In this document: in pieces, positions 7,727-17,060 of the stretch | How the letters are laid out: every line of letters starts with the position of its first letter | How positions within the stretch are numbered: the first letter of the stretch is position 1 | DNA from: JAGLOK01 sp963677605 | Lineage (GTDB): Bacteria; Bacillota; Clostridia; Christensenellales; UMGS416 | DNA: 64,000 bases | NCBI GenBank assembly: GCA_963677605.2 | Contig: CAXXDX010000005.1 | Location: forward strand, 62,001-126,000 | Direction: 5' to 3' | Notes under the pieces: generated by a model | What the model saw: only the letters and a program-made list of their open reading frames with translations | The model's database searches: none | Told to the model about the DNA's origin: nothing | Translations under genes and position numbers: made by a program

Positions 7727-8518
7727 TTATGGTTTAGTTGCCATACATAACGATATTGTATCGTATATATTAAATTTACCGCCGTGTTTATTTATAGTTT
7801 TTGCGATTTCATATTTAAACTCATTAAGCTTTTTTTCTCCTAATGCTATGTGATCGGAGTATGTGTTTAACAAGTTTGTATACCCTTCAGCGGTCAATGT
7901 TCTTATCCTATTATATAATTTATATTCCTGCTTTATATAACCGTATTTTTTGCTAATATCAGATATTTTTATAGCATCTTCTTCAGAAAACTCCTTTCGC
8001 AATTTTTCTTCATCAGAACTTAAAAAATATTTTTGATACAGTTTGTCAACTTCTGAACTTAATAACATATTTCCTTTGTCTCTGTATGGATAATTGCGAA
8101 ACCTTGCAAAAGCACCTCCGGATTTAAGCAGCCTAAATACTTTCTCATAGCCTTCTTTTTCGGGTATCCAGTGAAATGCTGTGGCTGAGTATATTAAATC
8201 ATATTTATCATCCTCGCACTCATAGTCCATAAAATCTGAATTAATAATTTCCAAGTTAGTGTTCCCGGATAATTTTTCTTTGGAAAACTCAGCAAGATCC
8301 CTTCCAAGTTCAATTGCAGTAACATTAAGTCCGGCATCTACAAAAGGAATCGTCGCCTGCCCTGTGCCCATGCCTATTTCAAGCGCTTTACTTCCCTCTT
8401 TTATTCTTGAGTATGAGAATATATCTGAATAAACTTCAGGCAAGTACCTTGGCCGATATTTATCATATAGTTTTGGTACTTCGTTGAAGGTTAATCTTTT
8501 ATCCATAATATGCTCCAA
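7727..8518 (-). CDS. Class I SAM-dependent methyltransferase
   Basis: 263-aa methyltransferase. Motif I is LEIGMGTGQATIPF (about residues 46-59), followed by VTAIELGRDLAEF (the acidic ribose-binding residue), YDLIYSATAFHWIPEKEGY (motif IV region) and LLKSGGAFARF. This pattern matches the Methyltransf_11/25 type. The acceptor substrate is unknown. The first in-frame ATG may be four codons downstream (MDKRLTFNEVPKLYDKYRPRY), which resembles the usual N-terminus of such enzymes. Confidence 0.82.
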   Translation of the reverse strand: MEHIMDKRLTFNEVPKLYDKYRPRYLPEVYSDIFSYSRIKEGSKALEIGMGTGQATIPFVDAGLNVTAIELGRDLAEFSKEKLSGNTNLEIINSDFMDYECEDDKYDLIYSATAFHWIPEKEGYEKVFRLLKSGGAFARFRNYPYRDKGNMLLSSEVDKLYQKYFLSSDEEKLRKEFSEEDAIKISDISKKYGYIKQEYKLYNRIRTLTAEGYTNLLNTYSDHIALGEKKLNEFKYEIAKTINKHGGKFNIYDTISLCMATKP

Positions 8519-8550
8519 TTATTTGTAGATAACTGATTATAACATAATAA

Positions 8551-8580
8551 AATAAAAAAGAGAGCCATAGGCTCTCTTGG
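8551..8580 (-). terminator. Terminator of rny
   Basis: On the minus strand AAGAGAGCC-tat-GGCTCTCTT is followed by TTTTTATTTT. It lies 12 bp past the rny stop. Confidence 0.9.
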
Positions 8581-8591
8581 TATAATCTTTG

Positions 8592-10151
8592 TTATTTAGC
8601 AAGTTCTGAATAGCGCGTTTCGCGTATAACATTAACTTTTATCTGTCCGGGATAGTCAAGCTCCCCTTCTATTTTCTTTGCAACATCTTTTGCCATTATA
8701 ACCGCTGCATTGTCGTCAATCATTTCAGGTTTGACTATTATGCGAACTTCACGGCCGGCCTGTATAGCATATGAAGAATCAACGCCTTCAAAAGAATTCG
8801 ATATTTCTTCAAGCTGTTCCAAGCGTTTGATGTAATTCTGCAAAGTTTCGCGTCTTGCACCTGGGCGCGCAGCTGATATTGCATCCGCAGCCTGGACAAG
8901 AATCGCCTCTATTGTTTTTGCCTCAATATCCTCATGGTGAGCTAATATCGCATGGATTATAGCTGGATTCTCATTATACTTCTTGGCGAAATCTCCGCCA
9001 ATCTGTGTATGCGAGCCTTCAACTTCGTGATCCAACGCCTTGCCTATGTCATGTAACAGCCCTGCACGTTTAGCAATACGGACATTTGCGCCTATCTCAG
9101 CGGCCATAAGTCCTGCAAGATGTGCGACTTCTATAGAATGCTTTAATACATTCTGTCCGTAACTTGTACGGTATCTGAGACGTCCGAGAGTACGCACTAC
9201 ATCACCGTGAAGGTTATGCACACCTACCTCAAACATAGCGTTATCTCCTGCCTCTTTTATAAGAGCGTTAACTTCTTTTCTTGACTTATTAACCATCTCT
9301 TCAATACGTGCAGGATGAATTCTTCCGTCAACCGTAAGTTTTTCAAGAGCGCGTCTCGCTATTTCTCGCCTAACAGGATCGAATCCCGAAAGTATAACAG
9401 CTTCCGGTGTGTCGTCTATTATAAAGTCAATACCTGTTGCAGTTTCAAGTGCGCGGATATTTCGTCCTTCGCGTCCGATTATTCTTCCCTTCATATCATC
9501 ATTGGGAAGAGCAACAACTGATACTGTGGTTTCAGCCACATGGTCAGCCGCGCATCTTTGAATAGCCATACCGACTATTTCGCGCGCTTTGTTTTCAGCT
9601 TCAGACTTTGCCTCAGCTTCAATTTCACGAATCATAACAGCTGCTTCGTAGCGTGTCTCGCGCTCAATGTTTTTCATGAGTATTTCATGAGCTTCTTCAC
9701 GCGTATAGCCTGAAATTCTTTCAAGCTCAGCCACCTGCTGCTCGTATGCAGCCTGTACTTTTTCTCTTACTTTTTCAGTGTCGTTTTTGAGTTTTTCAAT
9801 ACGATCTTCATTTGCCTCTATCTGCAGGCTTTTCTTATCGATTAAATCTTCTCTTTGCTGGAGTCTTCTTTCGACTCTTTGTACTTCGCCTCTTCTTTGT
9901 CTAAGTTCATTTTCAAATTCGGTTCTAAGTTTGTGAACCTCTTCTCTGGCCTCAATAATCGTTTCTTTCATCTTGGCTTCAGCTTTTTGTTTTGCATCGT
10001 CCAAGAGAGTTTTAGCTATGTCTTCCGCTTTTCCTGTTTTTCTTTCAGCCATCTTTTTTCTGATGGCGTATCCTATCAAAAGACCGGCGATTATTGCGCC
10101 AATGACTATAGCAATCAATACTAATGGATTGCTCGGCATCGGTGAATACAC
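8592..10151 (-). CDS. rny: Ribonuclease Y
   Basis: 519-aa membrane-anchored endoribonuclease, the main mRNA-decay initiator in many Firmicutes. Order of parts: a transmembrane helix (about residues 10-30), a long charged coiled coil (about 35-200), a KH domain with the GRIIGREGRN motif (about 222-231), and an HD domain with LLHDIGKALDHE carrying the metal-binding His-Asp pair. Length and architecture match the Bacillus protein. It follows recA but is separated from it by a hairpin and about 190 bp, so it probably has its own promoter. Confidence 0.97.
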   Translation of the reverse strand: MYSPMPSNPLVLIAIVIGAIIAGLLIGYAIRKKMAERKTGKAEDIAKTLLDDAKQKAEAKMKETIIEAREEVHKLRTEFENELRQRRGEVQRVERRLQQREDLIDKKSLQIEANEDRIEKLKNDTEKVREKVQAAYEQQVAELERISGYTREEAHEILMKNIERETRYEAAVMIREIEAEAKSEAENKAREIVGMAIQRCAADHVAETTVSVVALPNDDMKGRIIGREGRNIRALETATGIDFIIDDTPEAVILSGFDPVRREIARRALEKLTVDGRIHPARIEEMVNKSRKEVNALIKEAGDNAMFEVGVHNLHGDVVRTLGRLRYRTSYGQNVLKHSIEVAHLAGLMAAEIGANVRIAKRAGLLHDIGKALDHEVEGSHTQIGGDFAKKYNENPAIIHAILAHHEDIEAKTIEAILVQAADAISAARPGARRETLQNYIKRLEQLEEISNSFEGVDSSYAIQAGREVRIIVKPEMIDDNAAVIMAKDVAKKIEGELDYPGQIKVNVIRETRYSELAK

Positions 10152-10269
10152 CTCCTTATTTGTATCGCAATTGAATAAAATAAATATGATTTCTTATGCG
10201 ATTATAGTATTTAACTATAAATATAAATATTAATTTGAGAATATATAAAATTTAGTATTTATAATCATT

Positions 10270-10299
10270 AAGCAGTTGTTTTGTATAAAACAACTGCTT
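10270..10299 (-). terminator. Hairpin after recA, likely terminator
   Basis: Perfect 13-bp stem (AAGCAGTTGTTTT / AAAACAACTGCTT) with a 4-base loop, 46 bp past the recA stop. The bases after the stem on the minus strand are only moderately T-rich, so termination is likely but not certain. The rest of the 190-bp recA-rny gap is AT-rich with no other structure seen. Confidence 0.65.
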
Positions 10300-10344
10300 T
10301 AATTTTATTACCTTTTTATAATTTAGTCAAGAATACGTTATTAT

Positions 10345-11343
10345 TTAGTCTTCTTCTTTCTCTTTATTTATCTGTTCGTAGATTTTTTTCTGAATTTCAT
10401 CCAATATTTCAGGATTTTCTTCTAAGAAATCTCGAACTTTTTCTTTGCCCTGACCTATTCTGTCTTCGCCATAGCTATACCATGATCCGCTTTTTCTTAC
10501 TATATCCATGTCAGTTGCAATATCCAAAATACAACCTGTATTTGATATGCCCTCGCCATACATAATATCAAATTCAGCTATTTTAAACGGCGGTGCGACT
10601 TTGTTTTTAACAACTTTTACCCTTGTTCTGGAACCTATCATCTCAGTTCCTTTTTTAAGTGTTTCAATTCTTCTTATATCAAGGCGTACGCTTGAATAAA
10701 ATTTAAGCGCGCGTCCGCCCGGAGTTGTTTCAGGATTTCCATACATAACTCCGATTTTCATTCTCAGCTGGTTTATAAATATAATGCATGTCTTGCTCTT
10801 ATTTACAACTCCCGCAAGTTTGCGAAGAGCCTGTGCCATAAGGCGAGCTTGAAGGCCGACGTGAGAATCACCCATTTCGCCGTCTATTTCTGCGCGGGGA
10901 ACAAGAGCTGCAACAGAGTCAACAACTATTACATCGATAGCAGAGCTTCGAACAAGTGCATCTGCAATTTCAAGTGCCTGCTCTCCGGTATCCGGTTGTG
11001 AAACATAAAGATTGTCAACATCAACACCCAATGCTTTTGCATAAACAGGATCCAATGCATGCTCTGCGTCAATTACAGCAGCCATTCCGCCCATTTTTTG
11101 TGCTTCTGCAACAATGTGCAAAGCAAGTGTTGTTTTACCGGAAGATTCCGGTCCGAATATCTCAATAATTCTTCCTCTCGGAACACCGCCTACTCCAAGT
11201 GCTATGTCAAGCGACAATGCTCCTGTAGGTATAGTTGATATATTCATGGTGTTTGCATCGCCGAGCTTCATTATTGAACCCTTGCCAAACTGTTTTTCTA
11301 TCTGATTTAATGCTAAATTTAAAGCTTTTTGTTTTTCTTCCAT
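10345..11343 (-). CDS. recA: RecA recombinase
   Basis: 332-aa recombinase and SOS co-protease. Walker A is GPESSGKTT (residues 64-72), Walker B is VIVVDSVAALVP, and the DNA-binding loop region reads FINQLRMKIGVMYGNPETTPGGRALKF in the usual place, with no intein. The C-terminus is short and acidic (KEEDs), as in other Firmicutes. A strong promoter with an SOS box lies in the 66-bp gap after cinA, so recA can be induced by itself on top of read-through from the ftsK-rimO-pgsA-cinA operon. Confidence 0.98.
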   Translation of the reverse strand: MEEKQKALNLALNQIEKQFGKGSIMKLGDANTMNISTIPTGALSLDIALGVGGVPRGRIIEIFGPESSGKTTLALHIVAEAQKMGGMAAVIDAEHALDPVYAKALGVDVDNLYVSQPDTGEQALEIADALVRSSAIDVIVVDSVAALVPRAEIDGEMGDSHVGLQARLMAQALRKLAGVVNKSKTCIIFINQLRMKIGVMYGNPETTPGGRALKFYSSVRLDIRRIETLKKGTEMIGSRTRVKVVKNKVAPPFKIAEFDIMYGEGISNTGCILDIATDMDIVRKSGSWYSYGEDRIGQGKEKVRDFLEENPEILDEIQKKIYEQINKEKEED

Positions 11344-11363
11344 ATTAATCTCCTATATTATTT

Positions 11364-11405
11364 ATATATTATCATTTATTTTTGTTATAGTCAAACATAT
11401 ATTCG
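11364..11405 (-). promoter_or_regulatory. SOS box and promoter of recA
   Basis: Minus strand: CGAATATATGTTTG (11392-11405) matches the SOS consensus at 12 of 14 positions. The last bases overlap a -35 hexamer TTGACT, followed by 17 bp and TAATAT as -10. A GGAG site precedes the ATG. The geometry is the same as at lexA. Confidence 0.85.
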
Positions 11406-11409
11406 CATT

Positions 11410-12648
11410 TTATAAGATATCTGTTAAATATCTTCTTATCATATCAAGTGCATGCAGTGCTGAATATAATCTATTATAGTTCCTCTCTCTGGCAAAAGTT
11501 AATTTTTTAATATACTCTTTTTTACCATCATAAAGACAAATATAAACCAAACCGACAGGTTTTTCAGGTGTTCCTCCGTCAGGGCCTGCAATTCCTGTAA
11601 CGGAAACAGCTATATCAGCTCTGGACTTATTAAGAAGACCTACAGCCATTTTTGCAGCCGTTTCGGAACTAACTGCACCATGCTCATTTATTACATCTTT
11701 CGGAACATTCAGCTCTGCTATCTTGCTTTCATTAGAATAGCTTATAACCGACATGTCCAGTACACTGGATGATCCAGGCAAATCTATTATCATTGAAGAA
11801 AGCATGCCGCCTGTACATGATTCTGCAAAAGCAATTTTCTTTCCTTTTTCTTTTAGCAACCCAAAAACAACTTCAGGAAGCGATTCACCTGTAACTGAAT
11901 AAATATTGTCGCCTAAAAACTCTTTTATCTCATTAACAACCGGCGACAACAAATCTTCAGCTTCCTTGTCATTTTTAGCTTTTGCAGTCACGCGAAGCGA
12001 CACTTGTCCTGCAGAAGCATAAGTTGCCAGTGTAGGATTTACTTGCTTATCTATAAAATGCATGAGCCTGTCTTCCAAATCAGACTCTCCTATTCCGAAT
12101 ATCTTTATCAAATTCGACTTGATTATATATCCTGATTTTTCTTCAAGATAAGGTTTAACTGATTTTAAAAACATATGGTTAAGTTCTCTCGGTGGTCCCG
12201 GCAGAACAATAACCGTTGTGCCCTCAGTCTCAAGGATACAGCCAGGAGCTGTTCCTCTTTCATTTTTAAGTATAATTGAACCCTCAGGAAAATAAGCCTG
12301 TCTGTAATTATTTATAGTTATATCTCTATGAATTGATTTGAAAAATGAATTGAGGTTATTTGCAGACTCTTCATCTTTAATCATCTTTAATCCAAAAGCT
12401 TCAGCAACACCATCTTTGGTAAGATCATCCTGAGTAGGTCCAAGACCGCCTGTTGTAATAATAATGTCACTGCGTAAAGCAACTTTTTTTATAAGCTCAA
12501 CTAGGCGCGCCAAATTGTCACCGACAACATGATGATAAAAAACATCAATCCCGAGTCCGCTTAGTTCGCGCGACAAAAACTGTGCATCAGTGTTTGAAAT
12601 CTGCCCCATTAATAGTTCTGTACCTACGCCTATTATTTCTGCTTTCAT
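11410..12648 (-). CDS. cinA: CinA-like competence/damage protein
   Basis: 412-aa two-domain protein. The N-terminal molybdopterin-binding-like domain (about 1-170; GVGTELLMGQISNTDAQFLS, TGGLGPTQDDLTKD, PGPPREL) is an ADP-ribose-type pyrophosphatase in characterised members. The C-terminal PncC domain (about 255-412; AESCTGGMLSSMI, VTGIAGPDGG) is a nicotinamide mononucleotide deamidase. It sits between pgsA (1-bp gap) and recA, a common Firmicute arrangement. Confidence 0.94.
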   Translation of the reverse strand: MKAEIIGVGTELLMGQISNTDAQFLSRELSGLGIDVFYHHVVGDNLARLVELIKKVALRSDIIITTGGLGPTQDDLTKDGVAEAFGLKMIKDEESANNLNSFFKSIHRDITINNYRQAYFPEGSIILKNERGTAPGCILETEGTTVIVLPGPPRELNHMFLKSVKPYLEEKSGYIIKSNLIKIFGIGESDLEDRLMHFIDKQVNPTLATYASAGQVSLRVTAKAKNDKEAEDLLSPVVNEIKEFLGDNIYSVTGESLPEVVFGLLKEKGKKIAFAESCTGGMLSSMIIDLPGSSSVLDMSVISYSNESKIAELNVPKDVINEHGAVSSETAAKMAVGLLNKSRADIAVSVTGIAGPDGGTPEKPVGLVYICLYDGKKEYIKKLTFARERNYNRLYSALHALDMIRRYLTDIL

Positions 12649-12649
12649 T

Positions 12650-13198
12650 TTAGTTACCTGTTATATCAATAGTTTTTACGTTCTTAAGAAGATAATCAAC
12701 CATGGACCACAACGCAAATATCACACCCAAAATTATAAAAATCCATGTAATATAAAAATCATTTAAGAAGGTAAGATACCTTTCCATCATTATCATTATA
12801 ATAAAAGTGTCCTGTACTACAGTTTTAACTTTTCCAAGCCAGCTTGCAGCTATAACACTCTTTCCATATTGTGCATGAACTATTCTAAATCCGCTTATAA
12901 TAAACTCTCTGGAAATAAGTACGATAGAAACCCACGCCGGAAGAAGATTCATCTCAGTAAGAGGGATTAGCGCCGAAACAACCAGTATTTTGTCGGCTAT
13001 AGGATCAAATACTTTTCCGAAGACGGATACTGTATTTTGTTTTCTGGCTATATACCCATCAATGAAGTCCGTTATAGCACATACAAGAAATATTATAGCC
13101 GCTATCAAAAAGCCGTATTCCATATGTGAGTATAAAAAGAATATAAAAAATGGAATAAGGAATATTCTTAGTGTTGTAATCTTGTTTGCAAGCGACAT
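12650..13198 (-). CDS. pgsA: CDP-diacylglycerol-glycerol-3-phosphate 3-phosphatidyltransferase
   Basis: 182-aa membrane enzyme that makes phosphatidylglycerol phosphate. The CDP-alcohol phosphatidyltransferase motif is complete: D-x2-DG-x2-AR-x8-G-x3-D-x3-D, read here as DFIDGYIARKQNTVSVFGKVFDPIAD in two overlapping parts (about residues 43-68). Four to five hydrophobic segments flank it. It lies one base after rimO and one base before cinA, tightly inside the operon. Confidence 0.95.
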   Translation of the reverse strand: MSLANKITTLRIFLIPFFIFFLYSHMEYGFLIAAIIFLVCAITDFIDGYIARKQNTVSVFGKVFDPIADKILVVSALIPLTEMNLLPAWVSIVLISREFIISGFRIVHAQYGKSVIAASWLGKVKTVVQDTFIIMIMMERYLTFLNDFYITWIFIILGVIFALWSMVDYLLKNVKTIDITGN

Positions 13199-13199
13199 A

Positions 13200-14519
13200 T
13201 TAAATCTCTCCTATTAAATCATACTCTGTGCATGATGTTATTTTAACGTTATAAAACTCGCCGGGAATAATTTCATCCTCAGTTTTTATAATTACATTGC
13301 CGTCTATATCTGCAGCCTGCTGCTGCGTCCTTCCGGTGTAGCCATCTTCGCAAAAATCTTCAACAAGGACTTTTAAAATGCTGCCAACTCTTTCTTCCAG
13401 CAAAGATTTTGATATGCTCATTTGTTTTTCCATGAGCATATCACGACGCTTAACAGCAATTTCTTCTTTAACCTGTCCTATCATATCATATGCAGGTGTA
13501 CCTTCTTCGGGACTGAATGCGAATACACCCATATTATCAAAAGGATAGTCCCCAATGAAATCATATAGCTCATTAAACTGATTTTTAGTTTCACCGGGAA
13601 ATCCTGTTATAAACGCTGTTCTGATAGCAATGTCAGGATTAATTCCTTTTATAAGATTATATTTGTCCTCAATAAGTTTCCTGTCAGAGCGTCTGTTCAT
13701 GCTTTTTAGCACTTTGTCATTAATATGCTGCAATGGTATATCAATATAATTAGCTATGTTTTTGTTGCTTGATATTGTTTCGATTAATTCGCTTGTTACC
13801 ATCTCAGGATATGCATATAACACACGTATCCATATATCAGGCGACATGCTTGCTATCTTATTTAATAAAATATTAAGGCTCGTTCCGCCGATATCTCTTC
13901 CATATCTGGTAGTATCCTGTGCTATAAGAGTTATCTCCCGCACTCCCCTTTTAACCATATCTTCCGCTTCAATAAGAATAGACTTTTCATCACGGCTTCT
14001 GTATGGACCTCTTATTGACGGTATAGCACAATATGCGCAGTTGTTAGAGCATCCTTCAGCAATTTTTATGTCAGATCTGAACGGAGACTGTGTTATAACC
14101 CTTTCACCGCAAGATATCACGCTTAAATCAGTAGTTACATCAACTACTTTCCTGTCTGTTTCAAACATTTCATCCAAGTATTTGCCTATTTCATTGTATT
14201 GGGTAATTCCCAGTACTGCATCAACTTCAGGAATGTCTTTTTCTATTTCACTGTGATATCTTTTTGAAAAACATCCGGTTACAACTACTTTTTGTATCTT
14301 TCCTTCTTCTTTAAGATTTATTGCATTAAAGATTTCTTCAACTGCTTCTTTTTTTGCGCTGTCTATAAATCCGCATGTATTTATTATAACGGCATCGCAG
14401 TTTTCTATGTTTTCTTCTATTATATAGCCGCTCTGACTTGCCCGTTTAAGCATAACCTCTGCATCAACACGGTTTTTGGGACACCCCAAAGATACAAGTC
14501 CGATTTTTTTATTTTTCAT
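13200..14519 (-). CDS. rimO: Ribosomal protein S12 methylthiotransferase RimO
   Basis: About 439-aa radical-SAM enzyme that methylthiolates an Asp of ribosomal protein S12. The N-terminal UPF0004 domain carries the auxiliary cluster cysteines (SLGCPKNRVD, INTCGFI, VTGCFSKRY); the radical-SAM motif is CSNNCAYCAIP; a C-terminal TRAM domain ends the protein. RCPKN/LGCPKN and the S12-type spacing favour RimO over MiaB. The ATG at 14519 is chosen because the protein then starts MKNKKIGLVSLGC as usual; it overlaps the ftsK stop by 11 bp. Upstream in-frame starts (to 14537) are possible. Confidence 0.93.
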   Translation of the reverse strand: MKNKKIGLVSLGCPKNRVDAEVMLKRASQSGYIIEENIENCDAVIINTCGFIDSAKKEAVEEIFNAINLKEEGKIQKVVVTGCFSKRYHSEIEKDIPEVDAVLGITQYNEIGKYLDEMFETDRKVVDVTTDLSVISCGERVITQSPFRSDIKIAEGCSNNCAYCAIPSIRGPYRSRDEKSILIEAEDMVKRGVREITLIAQDTTRYGRDIGGTSLNILLNKIASMSPDIWIRVLYAYPEMVTSELIETISSNKNIANYIDIPLQHINDKVLKSMNRRSDRKLIEDKYNLIKGINPDIAIRTAFITGFPGETKNQFNELYDFIGDYPFDNMGVFAFSPEEGTPAYDMIGQVKEEIAVKRRDMLMEKQMSISKSLLEERVGSILKVLVEDFCEDGYTGRTQQQAADIDGNVIIKTEDEIIPGEFYNVKITSCTEYDLIGEI

Positions 14520-16956
14520 ATTCATCCGCTTTCTCATGAGCCTGTTGCCTTGTAGCTATTATATCTCTGGGCTTTGAGCCGTTTTTTGGCCCTATTGCGC
14601 CTACCCGTTCGATGTCGTCTACAATTCTTGCAGCTCTCGCATATCCAACACGCAGTTTTCGTTGAAGCAGAGAAATAGAAGCCTGTTCCATGTCATAAAT
14701 TACATCGATTCCTTCATGTACTAAATTATCAAGACCCGGTTCATCCATTTCAGTTGCGCCTTTTTTCCCTTTTTTGCCCGAGGTCTGCTCCATTTTCTTT
14801 ACATCTTCTATAACATCATCAGAGTAGTTGGTTGCATCAGTTTTAATAAATTGTGTAACTTCGTGCACTTCTGTTTCCGTTACAAATGCACCCTGAAGAC
14901 GGATTGGTTTTGGCGCACCGCTTGGATTAAACAGCATATCTCCGCGCCCCAATAGTTTTTCGGCTCCCGTAGTGTCCAATATTGTTCTTGCGTCTATCTG
15001 GGAATAAACCGAAAATGCTATCCTTGCCGGTATATTTGCTTTTATTATTCCTGTTATAACATCAACAGACGGACGCTGTGTTGCTATTATAAGGTGTATT
15101 CCCGCAGCACGCGCAAGCTGAGCCAAGCGAACAATGGAATCCTCCACTTCGTTTTTCGCAACAGCCATAAGGTCTGCAAGTTCGTCTATAATAATTACAA
15201 TCTGCGGTATTTTTTCAAATTTTCCGCCGCTTTCCATTGCAAGCTCGTTATATCTGTGTATGTCGCGAGCCATCTTGTCCTGGAACATCTGATAACGTTT
15301 ACCCATCTCGTTGATCGCCCAGTTAAGTGCTCCGGCAGCTTTTTTCGCATCGTTTACAACAGGTATTAAAAGATGCGGTATGCTGTTATATATAGACAGC
15401 TCAACGCGTTTCGGGTCAACAAGAATCATACGAACATCATCGGGTGACGATTTATATATAAGGCTTACGATTATCGAGTTTATACAAACAGATTTACCTG
15501 ATCCTGTCGCGCCGGCAATAAGCATATGCGGCATTTTTGCCAAGTCTGCAACAACATTTTTGCCTGCTATATCTTTTCCCAGTGCAAATGAAAGGTTGCT
15601 TTTTGCCTTGTTAAAAGCAGTGCTTTCAACTATATCACGAAGCTTTACAACAGCAACATTCTCGTTTGGTATTTCAATGCCAATAGCAGCTTTCCCAGGT
15701 ATAGGCGCTTCTATGCGCACTCCTTGTGCAGCAAGAGACAAAGCGATGTCGTTTGAAAGATTAGTGATTCTGGATATCTTTACACCGGGAGGCGGCTGAA
15801 GTTCAAATCTTGTAACAGCAGGACCGCGCGATACATGCATTACTTTTGCAGGTATCCCAAAGCTCTCAAGCGTCTCTTCCAGCCTTACAGCGTTATCTCT
15901 GCACTCTGCTTCCGCATTATAGTCACGTTGATTTGCGGAACGTTTAAGGAGCTCTATCGGAGGGAATTTATAGGGAGGCACAACATTTTCTTCGCCAACA
16001 TGTGCTTTTGCCTTGTTCCACTCCTCTTCTGTTGTGTCTTTCTTTTTTTCTGCAGCTTTTGGTTTAGGAGTTTCTTCTTCAATATGCGCTATAGGAATCT
16101 GTTCAATCCTTTGATGCCGCTTTTTCTCTTTAGTCAAAAACTCTGGCACATCATCGTCGTATGCTCTGTCATGTGAAAAATCATGATTATTTAAAATATC
16201 AAGATCGCTGTTATAGTCATCAGAACCGCTGTTTTCATCTCTAAGGTCATCAATATAAAGCCTGCGCTTTTCGATTATCTCTTTAGCTCTTGTCCTAACA
16301 CCTTCATTTATCTTTGTGCTAGTCTCTGATATTTTGTCTCCCACATCACGTCCCACTTTTCTAAGTGAAATACGCATTTTAATTAATATTGTTGCTATAA
16401 TATATGTAGCGAAGACTAAATATGCACCCCAGGCTGCAATGTTTTTTACTAATACAAAAGATATAATTGCGGCAAATGCTCCGCTTCCCGTGTTTTGCAC
16501 TTTTCCAAGGTTATACGAAGTGTTAACAAAGTCATTAAAAGTATCTTTGCTGTAGTTTTCGCCATATACAACCTGCAACGAAGCTATATGAAAAATACAT
16601 ATAACGCATAATGCAAATATTGACCATACTATAATGTTTAAAACTTTGACTTTTTTCTTGCGCTTGACAATTATCGCAACTCCCAGTGCAACAATTGCAA
16701 AAGGTGCAAGATATGACAATATTCCTAAAGAGCCAAACAGCGCATCACGCACCGCTTCGCCCCATTTGCCCATATATTCAGTAGTAAAAACACATAAAAA
16801 AGCAAAAATGCCTATAACACCAATACAAAGGCCGATGATCTCCTCACGCCTTTGTTGTTTTTTAAGCTTGCCCGGCTTTCTTTTAGTGGCCGGTTTCTTT
16901 TTTGTTGTGCTTGTTTTTCTTTTTGTAGCAGTTGTCTTTTTCTTTGGTGCTGCCAA
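14509..16956 (-). CDS. ftsK: DNA translocase FtsK/SpoIIIE
   Basis: 815-aa septal DNA pump. A lysine/threonine-rich N-terminal tail (residues 1-36) precedes about four membrane helices (38-195) and a charged linker (200-335). The motor follows: Walker A GATGSGKSV, Walker B IIIIDELADLM, and ATQRPSVDVITG. The C-terminal gamma winged-helix domain (IDVIYDMEQASISLLQRKLRVGYARAARIVD) reads the polarity sequences that orient translocation. It is the first gene of the ftsK-rimO-pgsA-cinA block. Whether it acts in division or sporulation cannot be told here. Confidence 0.96.
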   Translation of the reverse strand: MAAPKKKTTATKRKTSTTKKKPATKRKPGKLKKQQRREEIIGLCIGVIGIFAFLCVFTTEYMGKWGEAVRDALFGSLGILSYLAPFAIVALGVAIIVKRKKKVKVLNIIVWSIFALCVICIFHIASLQVVYGENYSKDTFNDFVNTSYNLGKVQNTGSGAFAAIISFVLVKNIAAWGAYLVFATYIIATILIKMRISLRKVGRDVGDKISETSTKINEGVRTRAKEIIEKRRLYIDDLRDENSGSDDYNSDLDILNNHDFSHDRAYDDDVPEFLTKEKKRHQRIEQIPIAHIEEETPKPKAAEKKKDTTEEEWNKAKAHVGEENVVPPYKFPPIELLKRSANQRDYNAEAECRDNAVRLEETLESFGIPAKVMHVSRGPAVTRFELQPPPGVKISRITNLSNDIALSLAAQGVRIEAPIPGKAAIGIEIPNENVAVVKLRDIVESTAFNKAKSNLSFALGKDIAGKNVVADLAKMPHMLIAGATGSGKSVCINSIIVSLIYKSSPDDVRMILVDPKRVELSIYNSIPHLLIPVVNDAKKAAGALNWAINEMGKRYQMFQDKMARDIHRYNELAMESGGKFEKIPQIVIIIDELADLMAVAKNEVEDSIVRLAQLARAAGIHLIIATQRPSVDVITGIIKANIPARIAFSVYSQIDARTILDTTGAEKLLGRGDMLFNPSGAPKPIRLQGAFVTETEVHEVTQFIKTDATNYSDDVIEDVKKMEQTSGKKGKKGATEMDEPGLDNLVHEGIDVIYDMEQASISLLQRKLRVGYARAARIVDDIERVGAIGPKNGSKPRDIIATRQQAHEKADEYEK

Positions 16957-17060
16957 ATCGTCACCTCAACATTATATATTCAAATAACATTATACATTAT
17001 TAGTGCAATGTTTGAAATGGCAAATTAATTAGAAAATCATATTGGTATAGAATTGTTTTG

